In this document: positions 46,206 through 54,961 of the stretch, piece after piece | How positions within the stretch are numbered: position 1 is the first letter of the stretch | Layout of the letters: every line of letters begins with the position of its first letter | Origin: Flavobacterium suncheonense GH29-5 = DSM 17707 | Lineage (GTDB): Bacteria > Bacteroidota > Bacteroidia > Flavobacteriales > Flavobacteriaceae | Direction of reading: 5' to 3' | NCBI RefSeq assembly: GCF_000430025.1 | Contig: NZ_AUCZ01000004.1 | Span: 124,001-188,000 of the forward strand | DNA length: 64,000 bases | Made by a program: the position numbers and the translations under genes | The notes under the pieces: generated by a model | Told to the model about the DNA's origin: nothing | Seen by the model: only the letters and a program-made list of their open reading frames with translations | The model's database searches: none

Positions 46206-47957
46206 TCAATTATTCTCCACCGCAAATTGCGATTCATATAAATTTTTGTAATATCCTTCGGCTTTACTGATTAATTCGTAATGTTTGCCTTCTTCTACAA
46301 TCTGTCCTTTGTCCATCACAATAATTTTATCGGCATTGATTACGGTAGCCAGACGGTGTGCAATCACGATGGAAGTTCGGCCTTTGGTAATGGTTTCCGT
46401 AGCTTTCTGAATCAGTTCTTCGGAATAGGTGTCGATGGAAGAAGTCGCCTCGTCCAAAATCAGAATACTAGGGTTGCTCACATACGCGCGCAGGAAAGCA
46501 ATGAGTTGACGTTGTCCGGAAGACAGCATGACCCCGCGTTCTTTTACGTTGTAATCGTAGCCGTTCGGTAAGCTCATAATGAAGTCGTGTGCACCGATTT
46601 TTTGGGCAGCAGCAATTACATCTTCTCTTGAAATATCAGGATTGTTCAGGGTGATGTTGTTGGAAATCGTATCGGCAAATAGAAAAACGTCCTGCAAAAC
46701 GATGGCGATTTGTCTGCGCAGGCTGTCTAAGTCGAATTCGTTGATGTTGCTGCCGTCTACAATAATTGAACCGCTGTCGATTTCGTAAAAACGGTTCAGT
46801 AAGTTGATAATAGTAGATTTTCCGGCTCCGGTTGCTCCGACAATGGCGATGGTTTCACCGGCTTTCACTTTCAGGTTGATGCCTTTCAGCACTTCTTCGC
46901 CTTTGATATAGCTGAAACGAACGTCTTTAAATTCGATATCGCCTTTAAAATGCCCAGCTACAATTGCTCCGGAATCCTGTATCAGTTCGTCTTTGTCGAG
47001 TACTTCAAAAACACGTTCCGCAGCAATGATTCCCATCTGCATCACGTTGAATTTATCCGCAATCTGACGCAACGGGTTGAACAACATACTGATTAACATC
47101 GTATAGGCGAATAAATCTCCGAAAGAGGTCATTGTATCGCCGTTCATGATGTTCCAGCCGCCGTACCAAACCACCAAACCTAAGGTTAAAGAGGACAATA
47201 TATCGGCAATAGGGAAGAAGATGGAGTTATACAAAATGTTTTTAAGCCACGCTTTGTTGTGCAAACTGTTGATTTCCTTGAATTTTTCCAGTTCGATTTC
47301 TTCCCGGTTGAACAACTGCACGATTTTCATGCCCGTAACGCGTTCCTGTACAAAAGTGTTTAAAGCTGCAACCTGATTACGCACTTCTTCAAAAGCAACC
47401 TTCATTTTTTGCTGGAAGACTCTTGTGGCGTATACCAAAATCGGCATGCCTAAAACCACAATGCAGCTTAGTTTCCAGTTCATGTAGAACATGATGCCGA
47501 GTACGACTACCATTTTCATCAAATCACTCACAATCATAAACAAACCCTGGCTGAAAATACTGGCAATCGACTCAATATCCGTTACGGAACGCGTTACCAA
47601 TTTTCCCACGGGTTCAAGATCGAAGTATTTCATTCGGAATTTGGTGATATGACGGAACAATTTCTCGCGAATATCTTTTACAATGTCCTGTCCTAACCAA
47701 CTGGCCCAATAGGTAAAATAAAATTGGGAAGCGACCTCAAGTGTCAAAACAGCCGCCATCAGTCCGATGTAATACAGTAAACCTTCTTTGTCATGAACTT
47801 TAAGGTAAGCATCGATGGTTTGTTTCAGTAAATAGGGGCGAAGTGCCGCAAAAACAGACAAGGTAACCGCAAATACTACCACCATGTAAAGCCTTGACTG
47901 GTAAGGCTTCGCATACTGCATCACTTTTTTTAACGATATGGATTGGAGGACTTTCAT
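46206..47957 (-). CDS. ABC exporter half-transporter with canonical catalytic Glu
   Basis: This 583-residue protein has six membrane helices (~22-300) and an ATPase domain with Walker A GATGAGKS (374-381). Its signature is LSSGQ (478-482) instead of LSGGQ, and Walker B is LILDE with catalytic Glu503. In heterodimeric exporters the subunit with the good Glu carries an altered signature, because that signature faces the partner's degenerate site. This protein and the one at 32843-34591 have exactly complementary deviations. Its gene overlaps truA by 4 bases. Confidence 0.93.
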   Translation of the reverse strand: MKVLQSISLKKVMQYAKPYQSRLYMVVVFAVTLSVFAALRPYLLKQTIDAYLKVHDKEGLLYYIGLMAAVLTLEVASQFYFTYWASWLGQDIVKDIREKLFRHITKFRMKYFDLEPVGKLVTRSVTDIESIASIFSQGLFMIVSDLMKMVVVLGIMFYMNWKLSCIVVLGMPILVYATRVFQQKMKVAFEEVRNQVAALNTFVQERVTGMKIVQLFNREEIELEKFKEINSLHNKAWLKNILYNSIFFPIADILSSLTLGLVVWYGGWNIMNGDTMTSFGDLFAYTMLISMLFNPLRQIADKFNVMQMGIIAAERVFEVLDKDELIQDSGAIVAGHFKGDIEFKDVRFSYIKGEEVLKGINLKVKAGETIAIVGATGAGKSTIINLLNRFYEIDSGSIIVDGSNINEFDLDSLRRQIAIVLQDVFLFADTISNNITLNNPDISREDVIAAAQKIGAHDFIMSLPNGYDYNVKERGVMLSSGQRQLIAFLRAYVSNPSILILDEATSSIDTYSEELIQKATETITKGRTSIVIAHRLATVINADKIIVMDKGQIVEEGKHYELISKAEGYYKNLYESQFAVENN

Positions 47958-48700
47958 GATTGCTGGTGAAGATACGGATAATTTACTTTGGTTAGATACA
48001 AACCGTGCGCCGGAACTGAAAATCCTGCATTGTTTCGGTTTTTACTTTCGATAATTTTCCGGAAATCCTCCAGTGAGATTTTGCCTAAACCGACACCGAT
48101 TAGCGTTCCCACAATCGCACGGACCATATTCCGTAAAAAACGGTCTGCGGAAATGGTAAAAACGAGTCGTGTGCCGTTTTGTTGCCAGAAAGCTTCTTTG
48201 ATGTCACAGTTGAAGGTTTTTACATCGGTATGGACTTTGGAAAAACATTCAAAATCGTTGTATTCGAAAAGGATTTTGGTGGCTTCGTTCATTTTTGCCA
48301 CGTCAAGCGGATGAAAATGATACCAGCTTCCTTCGTGTTCAAAGGCATCTTTAAAAGTGTGAATATGGTATTCGTAGGTTCGGCTGGTGGCGTCAAATCG
48401 GGCATGAGCGTCTTCGTGCAGCGGAATTAAACGATAAACCACGATGTCTTTCGGCAAAAATGAATTCAGTTTTTTAGTCCAAAATTCCGAATCTAGTTCC
48501 GTTTCGTAATCGAAATGCGCGAACATCTGTTTGGCGTGTACTCCGGTATCGGTGCGTCCGGCGCCTACCACATCAATATCTTTTTTCAGCAAAACGGACA
48601 AGGCTTTGTTCAGGGTTTCCTGTACGGAGGTTGATTGGGGCTGGTATTGCCAACCGTGGTAATTTTTTCCGTTGTATGCGAATTCGATGAAATATCTCAA
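47954..48700 (-). CDS. truA: tRNA pseudouridine(38-40) synthase
   Basis: TruA makes pseudouridine at positions 38-40 of many tRNAs. The catalytic Asp is in GAGRTDTGVHA, and the N-terminal RYFIEFAYNGKNYHGWQ and FLRNMVR segments are typical. No ATG is available: two in-frame TTG codons lie at 48715 and 48700. The -7 box ends at 48729, leaving almost no leader for 48715, and the family usually begins directly at RYFIEF, so I use 48700 (248 residues). It overlaps the ABC transporter gene by 4 bases. Confidence 0.93.
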   Translation of the reverse strand: MRYFIEFAYNGKNYHGWQYQPQSTSVQETLNKALSVLLKKDIDVVGAGRTDTGVHAKQMFAHFDYETELDSEFWTKKLNSFLPKDIVVYRLIPLHEDAHARFDATSRTYEYHIHTFKDAFEHEGSWYHFHPLDVAKMNEATKILFEYNDFECFSKVHTDVKTFNCDIKEAFWQQNGTRLVFTISADRFLRNMVRAIVGTLIGVGLGKISLEDFRKIIESKNRNNAGFSVPAHGLYLTKVNYPYLHQQS

Positions 48701-48728
48701 GGTGTTTGGGCTCAAAAGTTCAGAGGAG

Positions 48729-48736
48729 CAAAGTTA
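48729..48736 (-). promoter_or_regulatory. -7 box for truA and the ABC transporter gene
   Basis: Minus-strand TAACTTTG is a perfect TAnnTTTG match just upstream of truA. Confidence 0.62.
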
Positions 48737-48830
48737 CGAAGATTTTGACTGGTTGAATTTTGATTTCGTAAGATTTAGGAGAATTTTTAGAAATCAAGTC
48801 TGTAAATTAGCCGAACGATTTAAATTAGTG

Positions 48831-49328
48831 ATGAAAAAAATTCTATTGCTTTCCGACACCCACAGTCATATCGACGACACCATCCTGAAATATGTAAAAC
48901 TCGCAGACGAAGTGTGGCATGCGGGCGATATTGGCGATTTAATTGTAACCGATACTATCAAAAAACTGAAGCCTTTACGCGCCGTTTACGGTAATATCGA
49001 CGACGGAAAAGCGCGTCTGGAATTTCCGTTGCACAATCGGTTTACGTGTGAAGAGGTAGACGTCTGGATTACACATATCGGCGGTTATCCGGGAAAATAC
49101 AATCAGGAGATTCGTGCTGAAATCCGTCAGAATCCGCCGAAATTGTTTATTTGCGGACATTCACATATTCTGAAAGTGCAATTCGATAAAGAACTGAATG
49201 TACTGCACATGAATCCCGGAGCGGCCGGAAAGCACGGTTTTCATCAGGTCAGAACCATGTTGCAGTTTGAAATCGACGGGGATAAAATTCAGAATCTGAA
49301 TGTTATCGAGTTAGGAAACCGCGTCTGA
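48831..49328 (+). CDS. YfcE/MJ0936-type metallophosphoesterase
   Basis: The 165-residue phosphodiesterase has the calcineurin-like metal motifs D-x-H (LLSDTHSH), GDIGDL, YGNIDD, THIGGYPG and GHSH in order, the complete set for YfcE-type enzymes. The frame is open far upstream, but those residues overlap truA and are not protein-like; the ATG at 48831 starts the family's MKKILLLSD. Its last 18 bases overlap the convergent histidine kinase gene. The natural substrate is unknown. Confidence 0.92.
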   Translation: MKKILLLSDTHSHIDDTILKYVKLADEVWHAGDIGDLIVTDTIKKLKPLRAVYGNIDDGKARLEFPLHNRFTCEEVDVWITHIGGYPGKYNQEIRAEIRQNPPKLFICGHSHILKVQFDKELNVLHMNPGAAGKHGFHQVRTMLQFEIDGDKIQNLNVIELGNRV

Positions 49329-51110
49329 TTTTGTCTGCGGAATTTCCACTGTAATATGCACAATCGTACCGGATTGTTCTCCGGAATTAATAGTGATGGA
49401 ACCGTTCATACTTTTAATACGGGTTTCGATCTGTGATAAGCCTAAACCTTTCTTGGGGTTGCTTTTTTTAGTATCAAACCCTTTTCCGTTATCTTCGATG
49501 TTGATGGTTAATTGATTGTTCAGTTTGTCTAACGTTAAAGTGGCTTGAGAAGCCTTGCTGTGTTTGATGATGTTGTTAAAAAGTTCGGCCACGATGAAAT
49601 ACAGTTTCGTTTCAAATTCGCTTTGGAAACGTTCTTCCGCATTCATAAAGCTGTTGAAACGGAACTGAATAAGTGAGTTGGAATTCTTCTCACACAAATC
49701 CTGAAACGCCTTTGCAAGCCCCAATTTGTCCAAAACCGGAGGAATTAAATCGTGCGACAAATCGCGGACTTTGTCATGTGCTTCTTTTAAAATGGCTTTG
49801 GTTTTTTTAAGCTCGTCTTTCAACTCCGGATGATTCGCTTCAAAGGCAGAAATGTGTAAACCGGCCGAAGAAAGCAAAGCACTGATATTGTCGTGTAACA
49901 CAGCTGAAAGTCGTTTGCGCTCTTCTTCCTGGCCGTCTATAGTGGCATTGATAATGTTTTGCTGTGTAGTTTGTTGAAGATCCTTGAGTTTACTCTTTTG
50001 ACGCAACTTTAAATTCTGATAGAAGAAGTAGAATAAAACGGAGAGAAAACATAAAATCGCCAATAACAAATACAGCATTTTTTCGTTTTTAAGCTGCTTT
50101 TGTTTTAAGAGGAGTTCTTTTTCCCTGAATTTGTTCTCGGCTTTGTCTAACTCATATTGGGTTTTTAACTGTTCGAGTTCGCTGTCGTTTTTAAATTCCA
50201 ACTGGTAATTAAGATAATCAACATATTTGCTCAGGTAACGGTAGGCTTTACTAATATCGCCCATTTTTTCATAAGTATAGGATAAGTTTAAGTAAGCAAT
50301 ACCATAAGGGGCAGATAAGGTGTCCGCATTTTTATCGTTCAAAATTTCTAATAAAGATTTTTCTGCATTTTTATACTGACTGTTATTGATGTAGTAGGTT
50401 GCGAGATTTCCTTTTGCTGTTTCTATAGAGATTTTCTCTTTAGATTTTAAAGCATATATTAAAGAGGAATCTAAATATTTTTTAGCTATTTCATGTTCTT
50501 TGATTGTCGTGTAAAAATAGAAATGATTGTTGTAAACTTTAGCTAATAACTGGTTGAGTTTTATTTTATGAGCACTTTCAAGGGCTGGTTCCAGATATTT
50601 GAAGGCACTGTCTGTCTGTTTTGTTTCCAGATAACTTACAAGAAGTAATTCTTTTGATCTTGCAATAATAGTATCGTTTTTTGCCCTGACTGCATCACTT
50701 AATGTTTTTTTTGTGTTTTCAGTTACCTGAGGATATTTTTTCAGTTTAAAATTAATATTGCTTAAATTGAATAACAGTTTGACCCGTTCGTAGTCTGATG
50801 CTTTATGGTTAGTTTTGTTAAGTGCGTCGAGTATAAGCTTATAAGCACGTTTCAGATCTTTAACATCGTTGGCTAATAATTTGTATTTTCTGTTTACCTG
50901 ATTGATATAATTTGTGTAATCCTTTTTCTTTAAGTAAAACTCAATTCTTTTGTTAGAATAATCAAGGGCTTTTACATATTGGCGGTTTTCTTTGTAGATA
51001 TCAAAGGAATCTTTCACGGTGCGTTGTTGTGAAAACACCGTGAAAGAAAAAAAGAATAGTATCAGATATTGTAATCTCAAAAGCTGATTAATTTTTTTAG
51101 TTTGAATCAA
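49311..51110 (-). CDS. TPR-containing NarL-type sensor histidine kinase
   Basis: The 599-residue kinase starts with a signal-like helix, followed by a periplasmic TPR region (~40-320), one transmembrane helix (~345-365), a coiled linker and a HisKA_3 domain with phosphoacceptor His406 (SAVLHDNIS). The ATPase domain has NNIIKHSKAS, DNGKGFD and GLGLSQI. The only start that keeps the N-terminal helix is a TTG at 51110, inside the end of the preceding small gene (14-base overlap), so translation is probably coupled and weak. Its partner is the LuxR-type regulator encoded at 51410-52075. Confidence 0.92.
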   Translation of the reverse strand: MIQTKKINQLLRLQYLILFFFSFTVFSQQRTVKDSFDIYKENRQYVKALDYSNKRIEFYLKKKDYTNYINQVNRKYKLLANDVKDLKRAYKLILDALNKTNHKASDYERVKLLFNLSNINFKLKKYPQVTENTKKTLSDAVRAKNDTIIARSKELLLVSYLETKQTDSAFKYLEPALESAHKIKLNQLLAKVYNNHFYFYTTIKEHEIAKKYLDSSLIYALKSKEKISIETAKGNLATYYINNSQYKNAEKSLLEILNDKNADTLSAPYGIAYLNLSYTYEKMGDISKAYRYLSKYVDYLNYQLEFKNDSELEQLKTQYELDKAENKFREKELLLKQKQLKNEKMLYLLLAILCFLSVLFYFFYQNLKLRQKSKLKDLQQTTQQNIINATIDGQEEERKRLSAVLHDNISALLSSAGLHISAFEANHPELKDELKKTKAILKEAHDKVRDLSHDLIPPVLDKLGLAKAFQDLCEKNSNSLIQFRFNSFMNAEERFQSEFETKLYFIVAELFNNIIKHSKASQATLTLDKLNNQLTINIEDNGKGFDTKKSNPKKGLGLSQIETRIKSMNGSITINSGEQSGTIVHITVEIPQTKSDAVS

Positions 51111-51384
51111 CTATAACTTTTGGTCTCGTGGAGGTAACCCCATTTAAAGTTTGCTGAAAACGCAGGTTTAAAACACCGTTCGAATCGTTAAAATTGCAGC
51201 TTTCGGTTACAAAAGTACTCGAAGGTTGCGATTGTCCGGAATTTAACTGTATCGAAACAGTGTACAAATTTTTGGTTGCGTCATACGTTGTGGAAAAATT
51301 GCAATTGTCCGGAATTTCAAAGCTGAATTCGAATTCGCCGGAGTCTAACGTAGTCGTAAAGCCGTAGTTTCTAAGTAATGCCAT
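51097..51384 (-). CDS. Small unknown protein between regulator and kinase genes
   Basis: I do not recognise this 95-residue protein. It begins at the ATG at 51384 (MALLRNYGFTTTLDSGEFEF); the frame is open upstream, but that part runs into the regulator gene. It has no signal peptide or membrane helix, looks beta-rich with many Ser/Thr/Asn, and has two cysteines (Cys28 and one in TESCNFND). It lies 25 bases after the regulator gene and overlaps the kinase gene by 14 bases, so it belongs to the same transcript and may modulate the two-component system. Confidence 0.7.
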   Translation of the reverse strand: MALLRNYGFTTTLDSGEFEFSFEIPDNCNFSTTYDATKNLYTVSIQLNSGQSQPSSTFVTESCNFNDSNGVLNLRFQQTLNGVTSTRPKVIVDSN

Positions 51385-51409
51385 AAGTTTTTGTTTTTTA
51401 GGTTTGAAT

Positions 51410-52075
51410 TTAGTTTTTAAGAAGGTTATATTTATAGGCAAATTTTATTAAGCCTATAGTGGTTTTTACGTTTAATTTCTTCATCAGGTTTTTGCGGTGG
51501 GTTTCCACGGTGTTGGTGCTGATGAAAAGGGCGTCGCTTATTTCTTTTCCGCTGTATTCCAGGGAAATAAGCTCCAGAATTTCCATTTCGCGTTCGGTTA
51601 TCGATTGCAGTACTTCTTCTACATCAATGCCGTCGTTTTCTTTTTCACGTCCGGCAAACGACTTGAAGATTTTCTCCCGAACCGTTTTCGAGTAAAATTC
51701 CTCTCCATTGTAAACCGTTGTGATGGCTTCCACAAGATGTTCCCCTGCAGATTGTTTGGTAAGATAGCCTTTCGCACCGAGCTGAAGTACTTCCTTAATG
51801 AATTTGATATCATCATAACTGGAAAAAACAATCACTTGGCACGTATAGCCTTTTTCGTTAAATTCTTTCAGTACTTCGATGCCGTCTTTCTCCGGCATGT
51901 TAATGTCCATAATAAGAATATCGGCATTTTTTGCGGTAACTTTGTCGTACAGATTTTCTCCGGTAAGCGAGAAGCCCACCACTTCAAAAGATTTATTGGT
52001 TGTAAGTACTGCAATCAGACCGTCAATAAGTACCTGATGGTCGTCTGCTAAATAGATGCGTATTTTTTCAGTCAT
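51410..52075 (-). CDS. LuxR/NarL-family response regulator
   Basis: The 221-residue regulator has a receiver domain with acidic DD at 11-12, phosphoacceptor Asp57 (LIMDINMPEKDG) and Lys in YLTKQSAG. A LuxR-type helix-turn-helix follows at ~150-215 (ITEREMEILELISLEYSGKEISDALFISTNTVETHRKNLMKKL). It is the first gene of a three-gene unit with the small unknown protein and the TPR kinase. Confidence 0.94.
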   Translation of the reverse strand: MTEKIRIYLADDHQVLIDGLIAVLTTNKSFEVVGFSLTGENLYDKVTAKNADILIMDINMPEKDGIEVLKEFNEKGYTCQVIVFSSYDDIKFIKEVLQLGAKGYLTKQSAGEHLVEAITTVYNGEEFYSKTVREKIFKSFAGREKENDGIDVEEVLQSITEREMEILELISLEYSGKEISDALFISTNTVETHRKNLMKKLNVKTTIGLIKFAYKYNLLKN

Positions 52076-52094
52076 TCAGGAAATCTGTTTGTTT

Positions 52095-52102
52095 CAAATA
52101 TA
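52095..52102 (-). promoter_or_regulatory. -7 box for the two-component operon
   Basis: Minus-strand TATATTTG is a perfect match 19 bases upstream of the regulator ATG. Confidence 0.65.
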
Positions 52103-52176
52103 TAACAAATAATTCTAGATTTCTTCACTGTTTTTAGTGATTTTATATCCCTAAATTTAGTGATTTTGAAAATAAA

Positions 52177-52206
52177 AAAATCCGAACCAGTTACGATTCG
52201 GATTTT
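52177..52206 (-). terminator. Intrinsic terminator of the DUF4293 gene
   Basis: AAATCCGAA and TTCGGATTT pair around CCAGTTACGA with a T-run on the minus strand. Confidence 0.85.
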
Positions 52207-52237
52207 CTTCGCGCACTAATAAACTAAGATGATAGGT

Positions 52238-52648
52238 TTATCGTAATCGGTCCACAGATTTTACGAGATCTTCGTCCTTCTTGATGGCTTTATTGGCTAA
52301 TACCAGCAAAACGATAGAAACAATAGGAAGAAACATCCCAATACCCTTCTCTGAAACCTGGGTTTCTCCGGATAGATTTAGCGAACGATACACAAATAAT
52401 CCTAGTAATATAACGTTTAATATCATGTTCAGTCTGTTCATCACAAACTGATTTTGTCTTTTTTTGTATCCGAAAATGCTAACCAGCGACAACGTCATGC
52501 TTAATCCAAACAAGGTAGCGTATGCCGTATTCATCATAAAATAAAAATCCTTTCCGGCCGCATCTTTCCATAACGGAAAAACAAACGGCAGAACTCCCAT
52601 GCAAATAAAAGCAAGAAAAAGATAAACTGTCTGAATTCGTTGAATCAT
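52238..52648 (-). CDS. DUF4293 four-helix membrane protein
   Basis: The 136-residue inner-membrane protein starts MIQRIQTVYLFLA, the recognisable DUF4293 opening, and has four transmembrane helices separated by a basic loop (GYKKRQNQF). It is restricted to Bacteroidetes as far as I know and has no known function. It lies divergent to rho, an arrangement seen in related genomes. Confidence 0.9.
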   Translation of the reverse strand: MIQRIQTVYLFLAFICMGVLPFVFPLWKDAAGKDFYFMMNTAYATLFGLSMTLSLVSIFGYKKRQNQFVMNRLNMILNVILLGLFVYRSLNLSGETQVSEKGIGMFLPIVSIVLLVLANKAIKKDEDLVKSVDRLR

Positions 52649-52667
52649 TTCCGGTATTATTGTCCCG

Positions 52668-52675
52668 CAAAAATA
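52668..52675 (-). promoter_or_regulatory. -7 box for the DUF4293 gene
   Basis: Minus-strand TATTTTTG is a perfect TAnnTTTG match 19 bases upstream of the ATG. Confidence 0.65.
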
Positions 52676-52699
52676 GTGTTCTTTTTCGGAAAAATGCTA

Positions 52700-52728
52700 T
52701 TGTTTGTTAAAATAAATTCGTATTATTG
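52700..52728 (+). promoter_or_regulatory. Candidate promoter of rho
   Basis: TTG (52700-52702), 18 bases, then TATTATTG, a -7 box with one mismatch. It would give rho a leader of roughly 100 bases. Confidence 0.45.
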
Positions 52729-52832
52729 CAGTACAAAATCGTAAGTACTTCATTCTACGATTGTTTCAAATCAAAAAAAAATCACTACAAGTTTTTTCTA
52801 CCATTACGACTAATTAAACTCACAGAACATAC

Positions 52833-54497
52833 ATGTTTGATATTGATGTGTTAAAAGAAATGAAGCTGCCGGAGCTTCAGGAGATTGCCAAGGTGGCTAA
52901 AATCAACAAATACCGCTATCTTAAAAAAGAAGAACTTATTTATCAGATTTTAGACCTTCAGGCCGCCAATCCGGATGTTATCGAACCTGCAAAACCGGCT
53001 CCAGCAACAGCTCCGGAAGTAAAACAGGAAAAATCAAAACGGGCACGCATTGCTCCAAAGGCAGAAGCCGAAAAAACAGTTCAGGCTCCAGCAACAAAAG
53101 AAGTTTCAACAGCCGAACCAACTGCCGAAAAAGAAGCAGGAAAAGAGCAGAAACGCGAGTCGTTCACTAAGAAGAAAGAATTTCAGCAAAAGCAACAGCG
53201 TTTCAGCAAAGAAAACAATCCGAATTTTCAGCCTCGTCTCCAGAATACAGAAATTGCAGAAGAACCTGCAACTGAAAAAGCTGAAATACCAGCTCCGGTT
53301 CAAAACCAACAGAACCAGAATCCTAACCAAAATCCAAACCAGAAAAACAAAAAGCAGAATTTCAGAGAACCCGATTATGAGTTCGACGGAATTATTGAAA
53401 GCGAAGGCGTTTTGGAAATGATGCCCGACGGTTACGGATTTTTGCGTTCTTCCGATTACAACTATTTAGCTTCGCCGGATGATATTTATTTATCGCAATC
53501 GCAAATCCGTCTGTTCGGACTGAAAACCGGTGATACCGTAAAAGGCGTGGTGCGTCCGCCAAAAGAAGGTGAAAAATATTTCCCGCTGGTAAAAGTATTG
53601 AAAATCAACGGGCACGATCCGCAAGTAGTTCGCGACAGAATCTCGTTTGAACATTTAACACCGTTATTCCCGGAAGAAAAATTCAGACTGGCAGAACGTC
53701 AGAGCACGATTTCCACACGAATTATCGACTTGTTTTCCCCAATCGGGAAAGGACAGCGCGGTATGATTGTAGCCCAGCCGAAAACCGGTAAAACGATGTT
53801 ACTGAAAGATATCGCCAACACCATTGCCGCCAATCATCCGGAAGTCTACTTAATCGTTTTATTGATTGACGAACGTCCGGAAGAGGTAACCGATATGCAA
53901 CGCAGCGTTAGAGGAGAAGTAATCGCTTCCACTTTCGACGAACCGGCAGAACGTCACGTAAAAGTGGCCAATATCGTTTTAGAGAAAGCAAAACGCCTGG
54001 TGGAATGCGGTCACGACGTGGTGATTTTGTTAGATTCCATTACGCGTTTGGCGCGAGCGTATAACACGGTTCAGCCGGCATCCGGAAAAGTATTGAGTGG
54101 TGGTGTGGATGCGAATGCCTTACAAAAACCAAAACGTTTCTTCGGAGCGGCCCGTAATATTGAAAACGGAGGTTCGTTAAGTATCATCGCAACAGCCTTG
54201 ACGGAAACCGGTTCTAAAATGGATGAGGTTATCTTCGAGGAATTCAAAGGAACGGGTAACATGGAATTGCAGTTGGACAGAAAAATTGCCAACCGCCGTA
54301 TTTTCCCGGCTATCGATTTGACATCTTCCAGCACGCGTCGCGACGATTTGTTACTGGATGAAAACACGATTCAGCGTATGTGGATCATGCGTAAATACCT
54401 GGCAGATATGAACCCGGTAGAAGCGATGGAATTCATCAACGACCGATTCAAGAAAACCCGAAACAACGAAGAGTTCCTGATTTCGATGAACGATTAA
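52833..54497 (+). CDS. rho: Transcription termination factor Rho with long disordered insert
   Basis: Rho is the hexameric RNA helicase that ends transcription. The 554-residue protein has the N-terminal helical domain (~1-45), then a ~130-residue low-complexity insert (~48-180) rich in Lys, Glu, Ala and Pro and ending in a Gln/Asn-rich stretch (157-176). The RNA-binding cold-shock domain follows ([11 protein letters not shown]), then the ATPase with Walker A PKTGKT at 316-321, LIDERPEEV, and Q- and R-loop regions. E. coli Rho has 419 residues; the extra length is almost all the insert. An intrinsic terminator follows the gene. Confidence 0.96.
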   Translation: MFDIDVLKEMKLPELQEIAKVAKINKYRYLKKEELIYQILDLQAANPDVIEPAKPAPATAPEVKQEKSKRARIAPKAEAEKTVQAPATKEVSTAEPTAEKEAGKEQKRESFTKKKEFQQKQQRFSKENNPNFQPRLQNTEIAEEPATEKAEIPAPVQNQQNQNPNQNPNQKNKKQNFREPDYEFDGIIESEGVLEMMPDGYGFLRSSDYNYLASPDDIYLSQSQIRLFGLKTGDTVKGVVRPPKEGEKYFPLVKVLKINGHDPQVVRDRISFEHLTPLFPEEKFRLAERQSTISTRIIDLFSPIGKGQRGMIVAQPKTGKTMLLKDIANTIAANHPEVYLIVLLIDERPEEVTDMQRSVRGEVIASTFDEPAERHVKVANIVLEKAKRLVECGHDVVILLDSITRLARAYNTVQPASGKVLSGGVDANALQKPKRFFGAARNIENGGSLSIIATALTETGSKMDEVIFEEFKGTGNMELQLDRKIANRRIFPAIDLTSSSTRRDDLLLDENTIQRMWIMRKYLADMNPVEAMEFINDRFKKTRNNEEFLISMND

Positions 54498-54514
54498 GAG
54501 AAAGAATAAGATAT

Positions 54515-54901
54515 TTAAAGAGAGGTTTTTCGCCTCTCTTTTTTTATGGCTGCCATCAGAAGAATGCCAAAAACCAGAAACGGAAGGACAGAAACAATCA
54601 TTTTTATGTTTGCGGATAAAAGTCCGGCGAGTAAAATCAAAAGCATCAGAATGCCTAACAAAAGTAATCCCAAAAGATTAAGCTTTTTGGAACTGTTGGA
54701 TTTAAAGGCGCAATACAAAATCAGGAGTTGGCCGCTTACACTCGCTAACACAATCGGATGGGTAATGGTCTGAAGCAGACTTTTGTCGCCGAAAAGCAAA
54801 TCGCACTCAATTTCGAAGAGAAAGGAATGCTGATTGTTTCCCCATTCCATATAACCGAAAAGGGAGGAAAGTAAAATGCCGGTGTTGGCCAAACGTTTCA
54901 T
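54515..54901 (-). CDS. Small membrane protein of unknown function
   Basis: I do not recognise this 128-residue protein. It has about four hydrophobic segments (near residues 4-20, 43-65, 72-94 and 98-116) and a basic C-terminus (KKERRK), the orientation marker for a cytosolic tail. Its last codons lie inside the rho terminator, so the strands share this sequence. No family motif is visible. Confidence 0.7.
   Translation of the reverse strand: MKRLANTGILLSSLFGYMEWGNNQHSFLFEIECDLLFGDKSLLQTITHPIVLASVSGQLLILYCAFKSNSSKKLNLLGLLLLGILMLLILLAGLLSANIKMIVSVLPFLVFGILLMAAIKKERRKTSL
54517..54546 (+). terminator. Intrinsic terminator of rho
   Basis: AAAGAGAGG and CCTCTCTTT pair around TTTTTCG with a long T-run. 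It overlaps the 3' codons of the convergent membrane-protein gene at 54515. Confidence 0.9.
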
Positions 54902-54913
54902 AACGTAAAGAAA

Positions 54914-54946
54914 TAAAAAAATCCGCCAATTTGGCGGATTTTTTTA
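54914..54946 (-). terminator. Intrinsic terminator of the endonuclease I gene
   Basis: AAAAATCCGCCAA and TTGGCGGATTTTT form a near-perfect hairpin with T-runs on both strands, 15 bases after the endonuclease stop. Confidence 0.92.
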
Positions 54947-54961
54947 TGAGGTTTTGGAATT

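Noticed and set aside
51497-52051. 184-residue open frame antisense to the response regulator gene
   Set aside because: The regulator frame is unambiguous; the antisense translation has no domain and no start context.
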